A stretch of 45,523 bases of DNA from Lachnospiraceae bacterium (lineage in GTDB: Bacteria; Bacillota_A; Clostridia; Lachnospirales; Lachnospiraceae), in NCBI GenBank assembly GCA_028694115.1, contig JAQUUB010000029.1, positions 1 through 45,523 on the forward strand, given 5' to 3'. Positions 17,958 through 24,991 of this stretch are shown piece after piece. The notes below the pieces were generated by a model that was not told where the DNA came from, did no database searches, and saw only the letters and a list, made by a program, of their open reading frames with translations. Made by a program: the position numbers and the translations under genes. Each line of letters begins with the position of its first letter. Position 1 is the first letter of the stretch.

Positions 17958-18392
17958 TTACGAACTAGAACCGAAACCTTTTTCACCTCTTTCTGATGCA
18001 GATAATGTATCTGTTATTATTAAATTATCTATTGTTGGTTTAGATATTAATATGAGTTGTGCTATTTTTTCATATGGTTGTATATGATATGGAGTTGATG
18101 TGTTGTTTGTTACAATTGCGCATAATTCTCCACGATAACCAGAATCTATAGTGCCTATTTCAACAGATATACCTTTTGAAGCGTGTCCACTTCTTGGAAA
18201 CATGAACCCAACATATTTATGTGGTATTTCTATAGCGATTCCTAATGGTATTTTGATTGTCGTGAATTGAGATAAAGATATCACTTTTTCAATATTAGCA
18301 TATAAATCTAGTCCTGCATCTCCTTCATACGCTATTGTAGGCACACATTTGAAATTTATTGGTTTTATTTTTAAGTCCATTTTTTGTTCCAC
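17958..18392 (-). CDS. dut: dUTP diphosphatase (trimeric dUTPase)
   Basis: This is 144 residues, normal for the trimeric enzyme, which hydrolyses dUTP to dUMP and pyrophosphate and keeps uracil out of phage DNA. All five motifs are seen: AGLDLYA (1), PRSGHA (2), GTIDSGYRGEL (3), YEKIAQLIL (4) and RGEKGFGSS (5). Motif 3 has the catalytic Asp and the uracil-discriminating Tyr. It overlaps the primase gene by 22 bases and so is probably translated with it. Confidence 0.95.
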   Translation of the reverse strand: MEQKMDLKIKPINFKCVPTIAYEGDAGLDLYANIEKVISLSQFTTIKIPLGIAIEIPHKYVGFMFPRSGHASKGISVEIGTIDSGYRGELCAIVTNNTSTPYHIQPYEKIAQLILISKPTIDNLIITDTLSASERGEKGFGSSS

Positions 18393-19435
18393 TCCTTCAT
18401 TGTCATTTTTTCATATATATCTTTTATATGTTGTTGTTTACTCCATTCGTTAAATGATAGCAAATTACCTATCACATCATTAAATTCTTTTTGCGTTAAA
18501 CATCCTATATCTTTAAATAATGGAATATTAGCAACATTTATTTTCATTTTATCTTTTAACATTTTGTAAGCTTTTATATTCGCGTATATCCCGGCATAAT
18601 CGCAATCATAAGCTAATATCACGTAATATGTTTTTGTTGTTAATATGTTTTCTTGAGTTGTTGTTAAATTACTGCCAAAAGAAGATACAGCATTGTCATA
18701 ACCACATTGCCATGCATTCCAAACATCACCACATCCTTCCACTAACATTATACCATCAATCAGTGTATTTTGCATGTTATCTATGTTGTATAAATAATTA
18801 CCTGTTATAATTCCATTTGGTTGATGCAACCATTTTATTTGTGATTTTTTTGTACTTCTCATAGTCGCTCCAACCAATAAATCATTATAATATATTGGAA
18901 CTATTATTCTATTGTCTACAAAAATCTCTTTGCCATTTGTTTTAAATGTAGCATGTTCACAATATTTAACACCAAATTTGTCTAAAGTTTGTTTAGAGTA
19001 ATTCCTATATGAATTTATTTGATATAAATTACCAAATAATGATATATCAAATTCTTCACTTTCTTTTTTATACACTTTTGTTTTCATCATATCAATCCAT
19101 TTCTTAGTATCGTCAACACTTTTCTGTGTATTTAATATTTCCATGTTTGATATGTCTATATTCATTATTTCAGATATTTTATCTATAGCATTTCTAAATT
19201 TTATGTTTTCAATTTTTTCTACGAATCCTATTATATTACCGCCTTGTTTACAACCAGTATGACAATAATATAATCCTTTGTTGATATCAGCAACAAATGC
19301 AGTAGGGTTAGTTCCGTTATGTATAGGACAGCAAGCTCTAATCATATCACCATGCATATTATAATTTATATTATAATAATCAAGTAAATCATTAAATTTT
19401 ACATTTTGTAATATAAAATCTACCGCATTTTGCAT
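18371..19435 (-). CDS. dnaG: DnaG-type DNA primase
   Basis: This 354-residue protein has an N-terminal CHC2 zinc-binding domain (ACCPIHNGTNP, then YYCHTGCKQGGNIIGF: C, H, C, C ligands) and a TOPRIM core (IMLVEGCGDVWNAWQ with the catalytic Glu, AYDCDYAGIYA with the D-x-D). Between them the RNA-polymerase-like N-lobe has DNRIIVPIYY and GATMRS. The C-terminal helicase-binding domain of cellular DnaG is short or missing, as in many phage primases. It lays RNA primers for DnaE and works with the helicase encoded just upstream. Confidence 0.92.
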   Translation of the reverse strand: MQNAVDFILQNVKFNDLLDYYNINYNMHGDMIRACCPIHNGTNPTAFVADINKGLYYCHTGCKQGGNIIGFVEKIENIKFRNAIDKISEIMNIDISNMEILNTQKSVDDTKKWIDMMKTKVYKKESEEFDISLFGNLYQINSYRNYSKQTLDKFGVKYCEHATFKTNGKEIFVDNRIIVPIYYNDLLVGATMRSTKKSQIKWLHQPNGIITGNYLYNIDNMQNTLIDGIMLVEGCGDVWNAWQCGYDNAVSSFGSNLTTTQENILTTKTYYVILAYDCDYAGIYANIKAYKMLKDKMKINVANIPLFKDIGCLTQKEFNDVIGNLLSFNEWSKQQHIKDIYEKMTMKEWNKKWT

Positions 19436-19450
19436 AAATTATATCAACTC

Positions 19451-19639
19451 CTAAAATAGAAATATCGCTATATATGACACTATTGTGAGCAATATAAATA
19501 AAAATTCTATTACATATCCAAGTATTAAAGAATCTTTACTCATATATTGTTTTCTGTTTCGCAATGTCATAACCATATAACTTCCTGAAATTATACCAGC
19601 TATCAATGAAATCCATGCTATAATTTTTGTTAAGTTCAT
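19451..19639 (-). CDS. small two-segment membrane protein
   Basis: The product is 62 residues from the ATG at 19639 (MNLTKIIAWISL), with AGGAAGTG before it. Two hydrophobic segments (about 5-23 and 39-60) flank a short basic loop (RNRKQYMSKD). It has no homolog I recognise. Small membrane proteins in early phage blocks may modify the host envelope. Confidence 0.55.
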   Translation of the reverse strand: MNLTKIIAWISLIAGIISGSYMVMTLRNRKQYMSKDSLILGYVIEFLFILLTIVSYIAIFLF

Positions 19640-19654
19640 CAACACACTTCCTTT

Positions 19655-19891
19655 CTATTTTTTAAAATATAATTTTACTTGTTTATTACCAGTATAGTAG
19701 TTTTCATTTAATTCTATATCCATTGCTTTTGAGAATTTAATCACTTCTAATCTTTGTTTCAATTCATCCATTATTCTCATCACTTCGCAATATATATCCT
19801 TAATATCATCAATCAAAACATAATCTCCATGCTCATCTCTTTCCATTTCGCAATCACAAAAGCCACATTTTGATAATTTCCATCTATCCAT
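19655..19891 (-). CDS. small hypothetical protein with CxxCxC motif
   Basis: The product is 78 residues with KCGFCDCEME near the N-terminus (possible metal knuckle), then an acidic loop and a helical stretch with LKQRLEVIKF. The ATG follows GAGAGGGG. The C-terminus is basic. No family is recognised. It sits between a GC-richer zinc-ribbon gene and a membrane protein gene. Confidence 0.55.
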   Translation of the reverse strand: MDRWKLSKCGFCDCEMERDEHGDYVLIDDIKDIYCEVMRIMDELKQRLEVIKFSKAMDIELNENYYTGNKQVKLYFKK

Positions 19892-19908
19892 TCATTCTAA
19901 CCCCTCTC

Positions 19909-20214
19909 TTAAATCCATTCGCCGCAAATCAAACACTCTTCATGGTCTGGCTCTTTCACACATTCGCCGGGGATATATCTCCATATTTCGTCTGTTACAG
20001 GGTGTTTGCAATTCGGCTTAAATTTCTCAAATCTTATTTTGTGCTCTTTATCTTTGTAAACACATTTCGGGCATTGAATATACTCGTATGCACTTACTCC
20101 CCAATATTCTGTGTATACATTCCTTTGGGCATAATACACATCGCCTTTTTTAAAAGATGCCCCGCACATGATACATTTCCTTTGTAGTTTTTTCTTAGCA
20201 ACTTTTCTTTTCAT
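19909..20214 (-). CDS. zinc-ribbon protein on a GC-richer cassette
   Basis: The 101-residue protein has a very basic start (MKRKVAKKKLQRK) and three Cys pairs: CIMCG, CPKCVYK and CLICGEW, with further C and H between, which suits two zinc ribbons. ATG follows AGGAGGAAGCT. Its bases are clearly richer in G and C than the surrounding genes and the codons differ, so it is probably a transferred cassette. The 66 bases upstream encode an SSB-like C-terminal tip, suggesting that in the donor this gene followed an ssb gene. Confidence 0.65.
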   Translation of the reverse strand: MKRKVAKKKLQRKCIMCGASFKKGDVYYAQRNVYTEYWGVSAYEYIQCPKCVYKDKEHKIRFEKFKPNCKHPVTDEIWRYIPGECVKEPDHEECLICGEWI

Positions 20215-20225
20215 AGCTTCCTCCT

Positions 20226-20291
20226 CTAAAACGGCAATCCATCATCTTCTCCAAATGGGTCAGGCTCGTCAGTCGGTGTAAAATCTTTGAA
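20226..20291 (-). pseudogene. remnant SSB-type acidic C-terminal tail behind the helicase stop
   Basis: Directly after the helicase TAA the same frame stays open for 21 codons and ends TAG. It encodes FKDFTPTDEPDPFGEDDGLPF in two adjoining parts: an acidic Pro-rich linker and the tip DDGLPF. The tip D-D-x-x-P-F is the protein-interaction end of bacterial SSB. There is no start codon of its own. The segment is GC-richer like the next gene. It is either the scar of a recombination that fused the end of an ssb gene onto the helicase, or a read-through extension. Confidence 0.6.
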
Positions 20292-20744
20292 TTACTTTTC
20301 AATTTCTCTTTGTGTAATTCTAATCTTGTCAAAATATATATCTAGTTCTACTGGACATTGACCATGCCTTTGATATGCTATATGAAATTTCTGATTACCT
20401 TTACCTGGATTCAATGCTAGTTCTTCTTCTGTTTTATTGCGTAAAAAACAAAGTTTAGTTGCTAATTGCAATATACCTAACGAACCACCTACAGATTTAG
20501 CATCTTTTTCTGTGCTTCCCCATGCAGCTCTGTTTTCATTATTAGCTGTAAATACAGGTATTTTTAACATTCCACTCATTTCTTTTAATGCAGATGCTAC
20601 AAATGTAAGCTTTTCATCAGAACGTAAACTGTTGTTTTTTGAAGCCATTATGGTATTTAACTTTAAATAATCAAAGAATAAGGCTACTATACCATGTTTT
20701 AAAATAAATTTTCTTGTTAAAGCGATTATTTTTTCTGTAGTGAA
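20292..20744 (-). CDS. dnaB: replicative DNA helicase, DnaB type, second exon
   Basis: This exon of 150 codons resumes at TTC (F-T-T-E-K-I-I-A-L) after exon 1's FVYMPD. It carries the Walker B pattern GIVALFFDYLKL, where DnaB has V-x-x-x-D-Y-L-Q-L, and the following DnaB elements: sensor/Arg region FTANNENRAAW and SVGGSLGILQLATKLCFL. In cellular DnaB this is motifs H2-H4. It ends REIEK at TAA. The spliced helicase is 456 residues, the normal size. An acidic SSB-like tail follows in frame after the stop. Confidence 0.88.
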   Translation of the reverse strand, partial: FTTEKIIALTRKFILKHGIVALFFDYLKLNTIMASKNNSLRSDEKLTFVASALKEMSGMLKIPVFTANNENRAAWGSTEKDAKSVGGSLGILQLATKLCFLRNKTEEELALNPGKGNQKFHIAYQRHGQCPVELDIYFDKIRITQREIEK

Positions 20745-20868
20745 CCTTAATACCTTATATTACTATAAGGAGTAGACTATATCTTCACCCTCGTCTTTAC
20801 GTTAGGGTGTCCTGCACTTCGAGTGGTAACTTCTCCACCCTACTCCCCTATGGGATAGTCGTTACACT

Positions 20869-21372
20869 TTATTCTACAAACTTGACAACAAAATCTTTAT
20901 GCTTTTTAAATCGAATTAAACTATTATAGCTAACATTGTATTGTTTACTTATTTTTTTACAAGTTTCATTTAAACCATTGCTTTCACATATTAGTTTATT
21001 ATTTTTATAAATTTGCACTTTCTTTTTACAAAAGTCATAATTTTTCCTTCCTTCATCTATACTTCTTTTTATATTGTAACTTCTTGTTACCCATCTTAGA
21101 TTGTCAACGTTATTGTTTAATGTGTTATAATCTATATGGTCAACATCAGAATAATTATTTTGATTTGGTATAAATGTTTCAGCAACTAATCTGTGAATAG
21201 TCAACTTGTTTCTGTAACCTTTTACACTAATTGTTAGATATTCATATTTTCCATTGCTACCTATATAAGTTTTCATTTTTTTTAGTTGTCCACTACGATT
21301 TGAATAAACTTCACCATATTTATTTATATAGTAGTTAGGAAATTTTTTTAATTCGACCAATTCATTGTTCAT
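20869..21372 (-). CDS. intron-encoded HNH homing endonuclease
   Basis: The 167-residue protein starts at ATG 21372, which has AGAGGTGATAAC in front; an upstream in-frame start is less likely. It has a NUMOD4-like start (LKKFPNYYINKYGEVYSN), an HNH centre (IHRLVAETFIPNQNN, then DVDHIDYNTLNNN and LRWVTRSYN), a NUMOD1-like strand (VQIYKNNKLI) and a C-terminal HTH (LNETCKKISKQYNVSYNSLIRFKK). The architecture is that of I-TSLI/I-HmuI-type intron endonucleases. It has its own promoter. Confidence 0.87.
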   Translation of the reverse strand: MNNELVELKKFPNYYINKYGEVYSNRSGQLKKMKTYIGSNGKYEYLTISVKGYRNKLTIHRLVAETFIPNQNNYSDVDHIDYNTLNNNVDNLRWVTRSYNIKRSIDEGRKNYDFCKKKVQIYKNNKLICESNGLNETCKKISKQYNVSYNSLIRFKKHKDFVVKFVE

Positions 21373-21405
21373 GTTATCACCTCTAATATGGTATTCGTTA
21401 CTAAT

Positions 21406-21434
21406 ATTGTAACACACTATATTAGATATGTCAA
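21406..21434 (-). promoter_or_regulatory. near-consensus promoter inside the helicase intron
   Basis: On the minus strand TTGACA (21434-21429), a 17-base spacer and TACAAT (21411-21406) give a strong sigmaA-type promoter. The endonuclease ATG lies 34 bases further on. Confidence 0.8.
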
Positions 21435-21562
21435 GTAGTAGAATCTTAGCACGGTATTGTCCTTACGTAAGGAGTTCCACCGTTAGCACCTTTCGGCACA
21501 CCGCTTGTTAAGCGTTCACAGGACTTAACATTATATGTTTCCATATAACTCGACTACAATTA

Positions 21563-22480
21563 ATCTGGCATATAAACGAAATGAAAATCTGATGATTTAA
21601 TCAATGTTATAGATTGTTTTAATCTTCTTATTTTATCTTCTTTTTTACCATATGCTGTATCTTCTAAAAACAAACCATATTCTATTTCATCTTCTGGTAT
21701 TTGCGATACACACGATAATAACCTCATTTCTTGTTCTTTTTCATCTTGTTCTGTGTCTATCCAAAGTATTGGCAATCCAGAATCAATTGCTATAAACTTT
21801 GCCCAATTCAAAAGAGTTACTGATTTTCCTGTTTTACTTTCAGCACATATTACTATAAAATCTCCAGATTTAGCACCTTTAGTTACCTTATCAAACTCTC
21901 TCCATCCAACAGATAAACCTGGTAAATCATTAGGATTTTCAGTTATTTCTTGTAAACGTTCTGCAAGTTTATCGCCCATTTTATATGATTCATTTACTTT
22001 TACAAATTCTAATGTTATATCATTTATTTTCTGATTTACTTCACCAAGTATTGTGTCTATATCGTCATTGTCATTTGTGGCTATATCGTCTTGAATAACC
22101 TTACAAGTAACGTATATACAACGTCTTACATAGCATTGCATTACATCTTGTATAAACATTTTAATATTCTGTGTTTGAGGTGATTGTTGTAACAACATTA
22201 TGTATTCCAACCCACCTAAATCATCTATAGCTTTTTTAGCGTTATCATCTTTTATAGAATTATAAACACTTAAAGGGTCTATAGCTGAATTTTTGGCAAA
22301 TAAATATGCAATTCCCATATATAATACTTGGTTTGCATATATTCCAAAATGTTTCGGCAATAGCCCCTCACTTTCGCACTCTATTATATTGTCTGGATTA
22401 TTTAAACAGTTCGAAATTAAAACCCTCTCCGAACCTGGATTCAATATCATTACTTCGTTCAAATTTTCTTTTATTGCCAT
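21563..22480 (-). CDS. dnaB: replicative DNA helicase, DnaB type, first exon
   Basis: This exon of 306 codons starts at ATG 22480, which has AGGAGG in front. The N-terminal domain is helical (SERVLISNCLNNPD, HFGIYANQVLYMG and the GGLEYIMLLQQS pattern of DnaB). The RecA-like domain opens with LPGLSVGWREFDKVTKGAKSGD, and Walker A reads CAESKTGKSVTLLNWA. A DTEQDEKEQEMRLLS segment follows. It stops at FVYMPD, where the intron begins; in DnaB this is the conserved D-x-P before the Walker B strand. It unwinds DNA ahead of DnaE. Its start overlaps the upstream gene by 83 bases. Confidence 0.93.
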
Positions 22481-22784
22481 CCACACCAACCTCCTGCTCT
22501 ATTTTGTAATGATTAGATTCTCTTATTTCATTTAATGTTTGTTCTGCTTTTATTTTTATAAGAGTATCTTCTAAAACATAAGATAACCAACCTAACGACA
22601 TAAAGCCTTTTTTAGGAGGATGCGCGGCGCAATAATGTATACCATCTATTATTTCTTGTTTAGAAAATCCAGCCTCGATTAACGATTGCGCTTGTTTCAT
22701 TGTAACACCAAACGTAGCTTTAGTAGGTCTTTTATTTGTTGTTTTATAAAATTCACTAGCAATAGATTTTAAATCATTATTCAT
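22398..22784 (-). CDS. hypothetical helicase-linked protein, possible loader
   Basis: The 128-residue protein has a helical N-terminal domain (SEFYKTTNKRPTKATFGVTMKQAQSLIE, residues about 10-37, read in two parts) with AGFSKQEIIDGIHYC and LGWLSYVLEDTL. The C-terminus is charged and disordered. It overlaps the helicase gene by 83 bases in another frame, so the two are tightly linked. Its size and place are those of DnaB-helicase loaders or accessory proteins in phages, but no AAA+ motif is present and the role is inferred. Confidence 0.6.
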   Translation of the reverse strand: MNNDLKSIASEFYKTTNKRPTKATFGVTMKQAQSLIEAGFSKQEIIDGIHYCAAHPPKKGFMSLGWLSYVLEDTLIKIKAEQTLNEIRESNHYKIEQEVGVDGNKRKFERSNDIESRFGEGFNFELFK

Positions 22785-22794
22785 AATACATCAC

Positions 22795-23076
22795 CTATAT
22801 TACACCTTGCTCTTTTATTATGTTTATAACAAGTTCATTATCTGAATATGGCATTTCATCAAATTTACATGTACCGAATTGATAATAATGTTCATTAAAA
22901 GTTTCACCATTATAATTGCAGAACTTATTGTGTTTGTCGTTTAAATCAAAACCATAATATTCTCCAGTATGAGTTTTTAATATATATGAAGTGTAATATA
23001 TGTTATTATATATTAAAAAACTACTATATTTCATGTTATATTTAACTGCTTTTCTTAACATTATTTTTTCTCTCAT
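22795..23076 (-). CDS. SH3-like small protein, paralog of the 29-31 kb family
   Basis: I start this at ATG 23076 with AAAGGAATG in front: 93 residues, MREKIMLRKAVKYN. The longer open frame to 23157 would run through a hairpin and an opposite ribosome site. The end, DNELVINIIKEQGVI, matches the closing DETLL-x-EII-x-x-x-G-x(I/L) of the small-protein family at 29.1-31.2 kb. The middle is strand-rich and aromatic. No enzymatic motif is seen. Confidence 0.6.
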   Translation of the reverse strand: MREKIMLRKAVKYNMKYSSFLIYNNIYYTSYILKTHTGEYYGFDLNDKHNKFCNYNGETFNEHYYQFGTCKFDEMPYSDNELVINIIKEQGVI

Positions 23077-23104
23077 AATTTCATTCCTTTCTAATATGTA
23101 TTTC

Positions 23105-23226
23105 GCGGAGCGGCAAAGGAGAGAACCGCTCCGCAATGTTGAGAAAGGAGGACACATATAATGAAAGCAACAATGATGTGGTAAGCTATCTAAATAGATA
23201 GCATCATAGCGCTAAAATGCGCTATG
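23105..23226. other. three tandem perfect hairpins between genes
   Basis: Three perfect inverted repeats lie in 122 bases: GCGGAGCGG/CCGCTCCGC (23105-23113 and 23126-23134), GCTATCT/AGATAGC (23185-23191 and 23196-23202) and CATAGCGC/GCGCTATG (23205-23212 and 23219-23226). Between the first two lies a rightward ribosome site and ATG of a 7-codon ORF (23161-23184, MKATMMW). The first hairpin is far more GC-rich than its surroundings. It could be an RNA processing or attenuation element, or a structured small RNA. None has a classical T run. Confidence 0.5.
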
Positions 23227-23232
23227 TAATGA

Positions 23233-23862
23233 TTAACTTTTTGTAAAATCTACCTGTTCATCATCTGAATTGCTATCTTCTTCTTTTACGTCATTAGACC
23301 CAAAAGCATCTTTATATGTTCCACCATTAATCAAAATCATTACCTGTTCTGGTGTAGGGTTTTTATAGTGTTCACTAAAATCATACTTTTTCAATGATTT
23401 TTCTGCTTCTGTTAATTGTTTTTGTGGCATTGGTATAGGTACATATGTTGTATCTTTACCGCTTCCAGATGCTCTTATCTTTACGTCATAGTTTCTTAAA
23501 TCTCCAATCTCTTGAAGTATTTCTTGTAATGGTATGAATAATCCATTGCCTTTTTCAAGTATTTCAACTTCACCAGTCGCTCTATTCAACCAATTCACGC
23601 TATGCATTTTTCTTGGTGGATAAGGTCTGTTCTTCTTATCAACTTTAGAGTTTTCAATACAACATGGACATGTTTTGCTTCCTATGCACGTAATACTTGC
23701 GCCTTTACCGTTGTTTGCGCGCTGCACCCAATGCACCCATCTTGAATATGGCTCAGCATCAAGTACTCTTCCTTGGCTTGTTCCTTCTGAAATATTAGCG
23801 TATTTCACTTTGTCTTGACTTTGTTCACTTTGGGCACTGCCCTTTACGTCGTCCCAACCCAT
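23233..23862 (-). CDS. probable single-stranded DNA-binding protein
   Basis: The 209-residue protein begins MGWDDVKGSAQSEQSQ and has a Cys cluster at about residues 59-68 (CIGSKTCPCC), with His nearby (KMHSVNW). The middle is strand-rich with aromatic and basic residues (IRASGSGKDTTYVPIPMPQ). The end is acidic and disordered (KEEDSNSDDEQVDFTKS). A zinc-stabilised OB-like core with an acidic tail is the plan of phage SSBs of the T4 gp32 kind. The gene lies upstream of the helicase genes. No sequence identity with gp32 is claimed. Confidence 0.55.
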   Translation of the reverse strand: MGWDDVKGSAQSEQSQDKVKYANISEGTSQGRVLDAEPYSRWVHWVQRANNGKGASITCIGSKTCPCCIENSKVDKKNRPYPPRKMHSVNWLNRATGEVEILEKGNGLFIPLQEILQEIGDLRNYDVKIRASGSGKDTTYVPIPMPQKQLTEAEKSLKKYDFSEHYKNPTPEQVMILINGGTYKDAFGSNDVKEEDSNSDDEQVDFTKS

Positions 23863-24212
23863 TAAACATCGCTCCCTTGTTCAGTATTTCTTTCTATTAA
23901 TTCTATAGAGTTGTCTTTAAAATTAAACGTTAATATTGTGTTTTCTGTCACTTCATATTCATGCTCTTTTGTTATATCGTTGATAATTTCGATGAATTCA
24001 TTTACAGCGCTTGCATTTTTATCTTCTAAATATAAAAGATATGAATATAATATTTCTTTCATAGCTTTACTTAGTTTACCTTTTTCGCCAATTACTTGGT
24101 CTATACAATCTTTTAATTTGTTTGCAATTTCTTTTGTTGTAATATCTACAGTTCTTGATATTATCAACATAGATGCTATGTCGTTATTTACCGGTATAAT
24201 CATGATTTTCAC
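23862..24212 (-). CDS. acidic hypothetical protein
   Basis: The 116-residue protein is helical, with LKDCIDQVIGEKGKLSKAMKEILYSYLLYLEDKNASAV in several helices and a strand-like, acidic end (NTILTFNFKDNSIELIERN). Its stop overlaps the SSB-like gene's start by one base, and its own start overlaps the upstream gene by 4. No family is recognised. The tight coupling suggests it works with the ssDNA-binding protein. Confidence 0.6.
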   Translation of the reverse strand: MKIMIIPVNNDIASMLIISRTVDITTKEIANKLKDCIDQVIGEKGKLSKAMKEILYSYLLYLEDKNASAVNEFIEIINDITKEHEYEVTENTILTFNFKDNSIELIERNTEQGSDV

Positions 24213-24739
24213 TCCTTGTTGGGTAATAAGTTATGTCTTTTTAAAACCTCTTTGAATCCTTTTGGATAAAAACCTTGTAAAAGTTTATTATGTTTGTTAG
24301 CTACAGCTTTTATTATGCCACTATGATTTATGTTTCCATAGTAAACCCAACAATTAATTTTTTTTCCATAACTATAATCAAAACTTTCTAATTCATGTAT
24401 ATTATTTGCTTTTATTGGATATACTTGTGATATAGTTCTATAAGTTAAATCTAGTGGATGATTTATTCCTGTTCTTGACATTGAACAACCATTAAAGTTA
24501 TCCAGTATATAAAGCGTATTTTCAATATCGTTTTGATTAAAAGTTAAAATTGTTCCAAATACTCTTTTATGACCTCTAGTATAAGTTATATCATCAAGCT
24601 TTAATAATATTGGATTTCTTAAAATGTAAAACATTTTTCCACTGATTTCAGCTAACGATTCTTCAATTATATTAAGCTTTAATGTGTTTTGAACTTTTTT
24701 ACGAAGTAAATCGTTAGAAACAAAAACTTTATTTATCAT
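24209..24739 (-). CDS. gamma-glutamylcyclotransferase-fold protein, probably degenerate
   Basis: The 176-residue protein has a pattern like AIG2/GGCT proteins: an N-terminal strand with KVFVSNDLLRKKVQNTL where the family has V-Y-G-T-L, then FGTILTFNQNDIENTLYILDNFNG where it has L-D-x-y-E-G, then YRTISQV and KINCWVYYGN. The catalytic Glu is replaced by Asn and the Y-G-S/T-L loop is lost. So it keeps the fold but likely lacks cyclotransferase activity. The C-terminus (GFKEVLKRHNLLPNKE) is basic. A fold prediction would settle it. I hold the family call weakly. Confidence 0.4.
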   Translation of the reverse strand: MINKVFVSNDLLRKKVQNTLKLNIIEESLAEISGKMFYILRNPILLKLDDITYTRGHKRVFGTILTFNQNDIENTLYILDNFNGCSMSRTGINHPLDLTYRTISQVYPIKANNIHELESFDYSYGKKINCWVYYGNINHSGIIKAVANKHNKLLQGFYPKGFKEVLKRHNLLPNKE

Positions 24740-24759
24740 AGTATACCTCTGTTACATTT

Positions 24760-24811
24760 GTATAACGCCTATCACTATGCATTTATGCAAATTTAAAGAT
24801 AGGCGTTATAC
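24760..24811. repeat. 14-bp perfect inverted repeat upstream of the GGCT-like gene
   Basis: GTATAACGCCTATC (24760-24773) is matched perfectly by GATAGGCGTTATAC (24798-24811), separated by 24 bases that contain a second short palindrome around ATGCAT. It lies between two leftward genes. There is no T run, so it is more likely an operator, an RNA processing site or a stability element than a terminator. Confidence 0.6.
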
Positions 24812-24815
24812 AGTA

Positions 24816-24974
24816 TTAGTTGAGTTCTCTTAGCGCAAGTAAAACCTTATTATATTTTTTTTGCTTGTCTTTTTCTGTCGCCATCTCATTTTTGAGTTGT
24901 TCAATTGTTTTGTTTGATTCTTCTATTAAATCTAATATGGAATCAATTTGTTCTTGTAATACATCTGGAATCAT
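24816..24974 (-). CDS. small coiled-coil protein
   Basis: The 52-residue product begins MIPDVLQEQIDSILDL and continues with EESNKTIEQLKNEMATEKDKQKK. The heptad pattern of Ile/Leu indicates a coiled coil. ATG 24974 follows GGGAG. The upstream gene ends at 24992. It is too short for family assignment. Confidence 0.55.
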   Translation of the reverse strand: MIPDVLQEQIDSILDLIEESNKTIEQLKNEMATEKDKQKKYNKVLLALRELN

Positions 24975-24991
24975 TTAATATTCTCCCTTCA

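Larger units (their letters stand above)
20745..21562 (-). mobile_element. group I intron in the helicase gene with HNH ORF
   Basis: The helicase frame ends at TAA right after ...MPD and resumes at TTC 818 bases later; the 5' exon ends in T and the intron ends in G. A P2-type hairpin with a GNRA loop (TTATATG-GAAA-CATATAA) lies just inside the 5' end. Later come a Q-like AATACCGTGCTAAG, an R element GTGTAACGACTA (20856-20867) and an S element AAGATATAGTC (20775-20785). This is the group I core order. The HNH gene ends just before R, as in the dnaE intron. Confidence 0.85.

Noticed and set aside
20226..20294. A phage-wide recoding of TAA that would join helicase and SSB-like tail.
   Set aside because: TAA ends many other clear genes here (terminase, major capsid, primase), and no suppressor tRNA was seen. 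Local read-through remains possible.
22795..23157. Longer reading frame for the 22795 gene starting at 23157.
   Set aside because: It would run through the GC-rich hairpin, and the ATG at 23076 has a good ribosome site and a normal family start.
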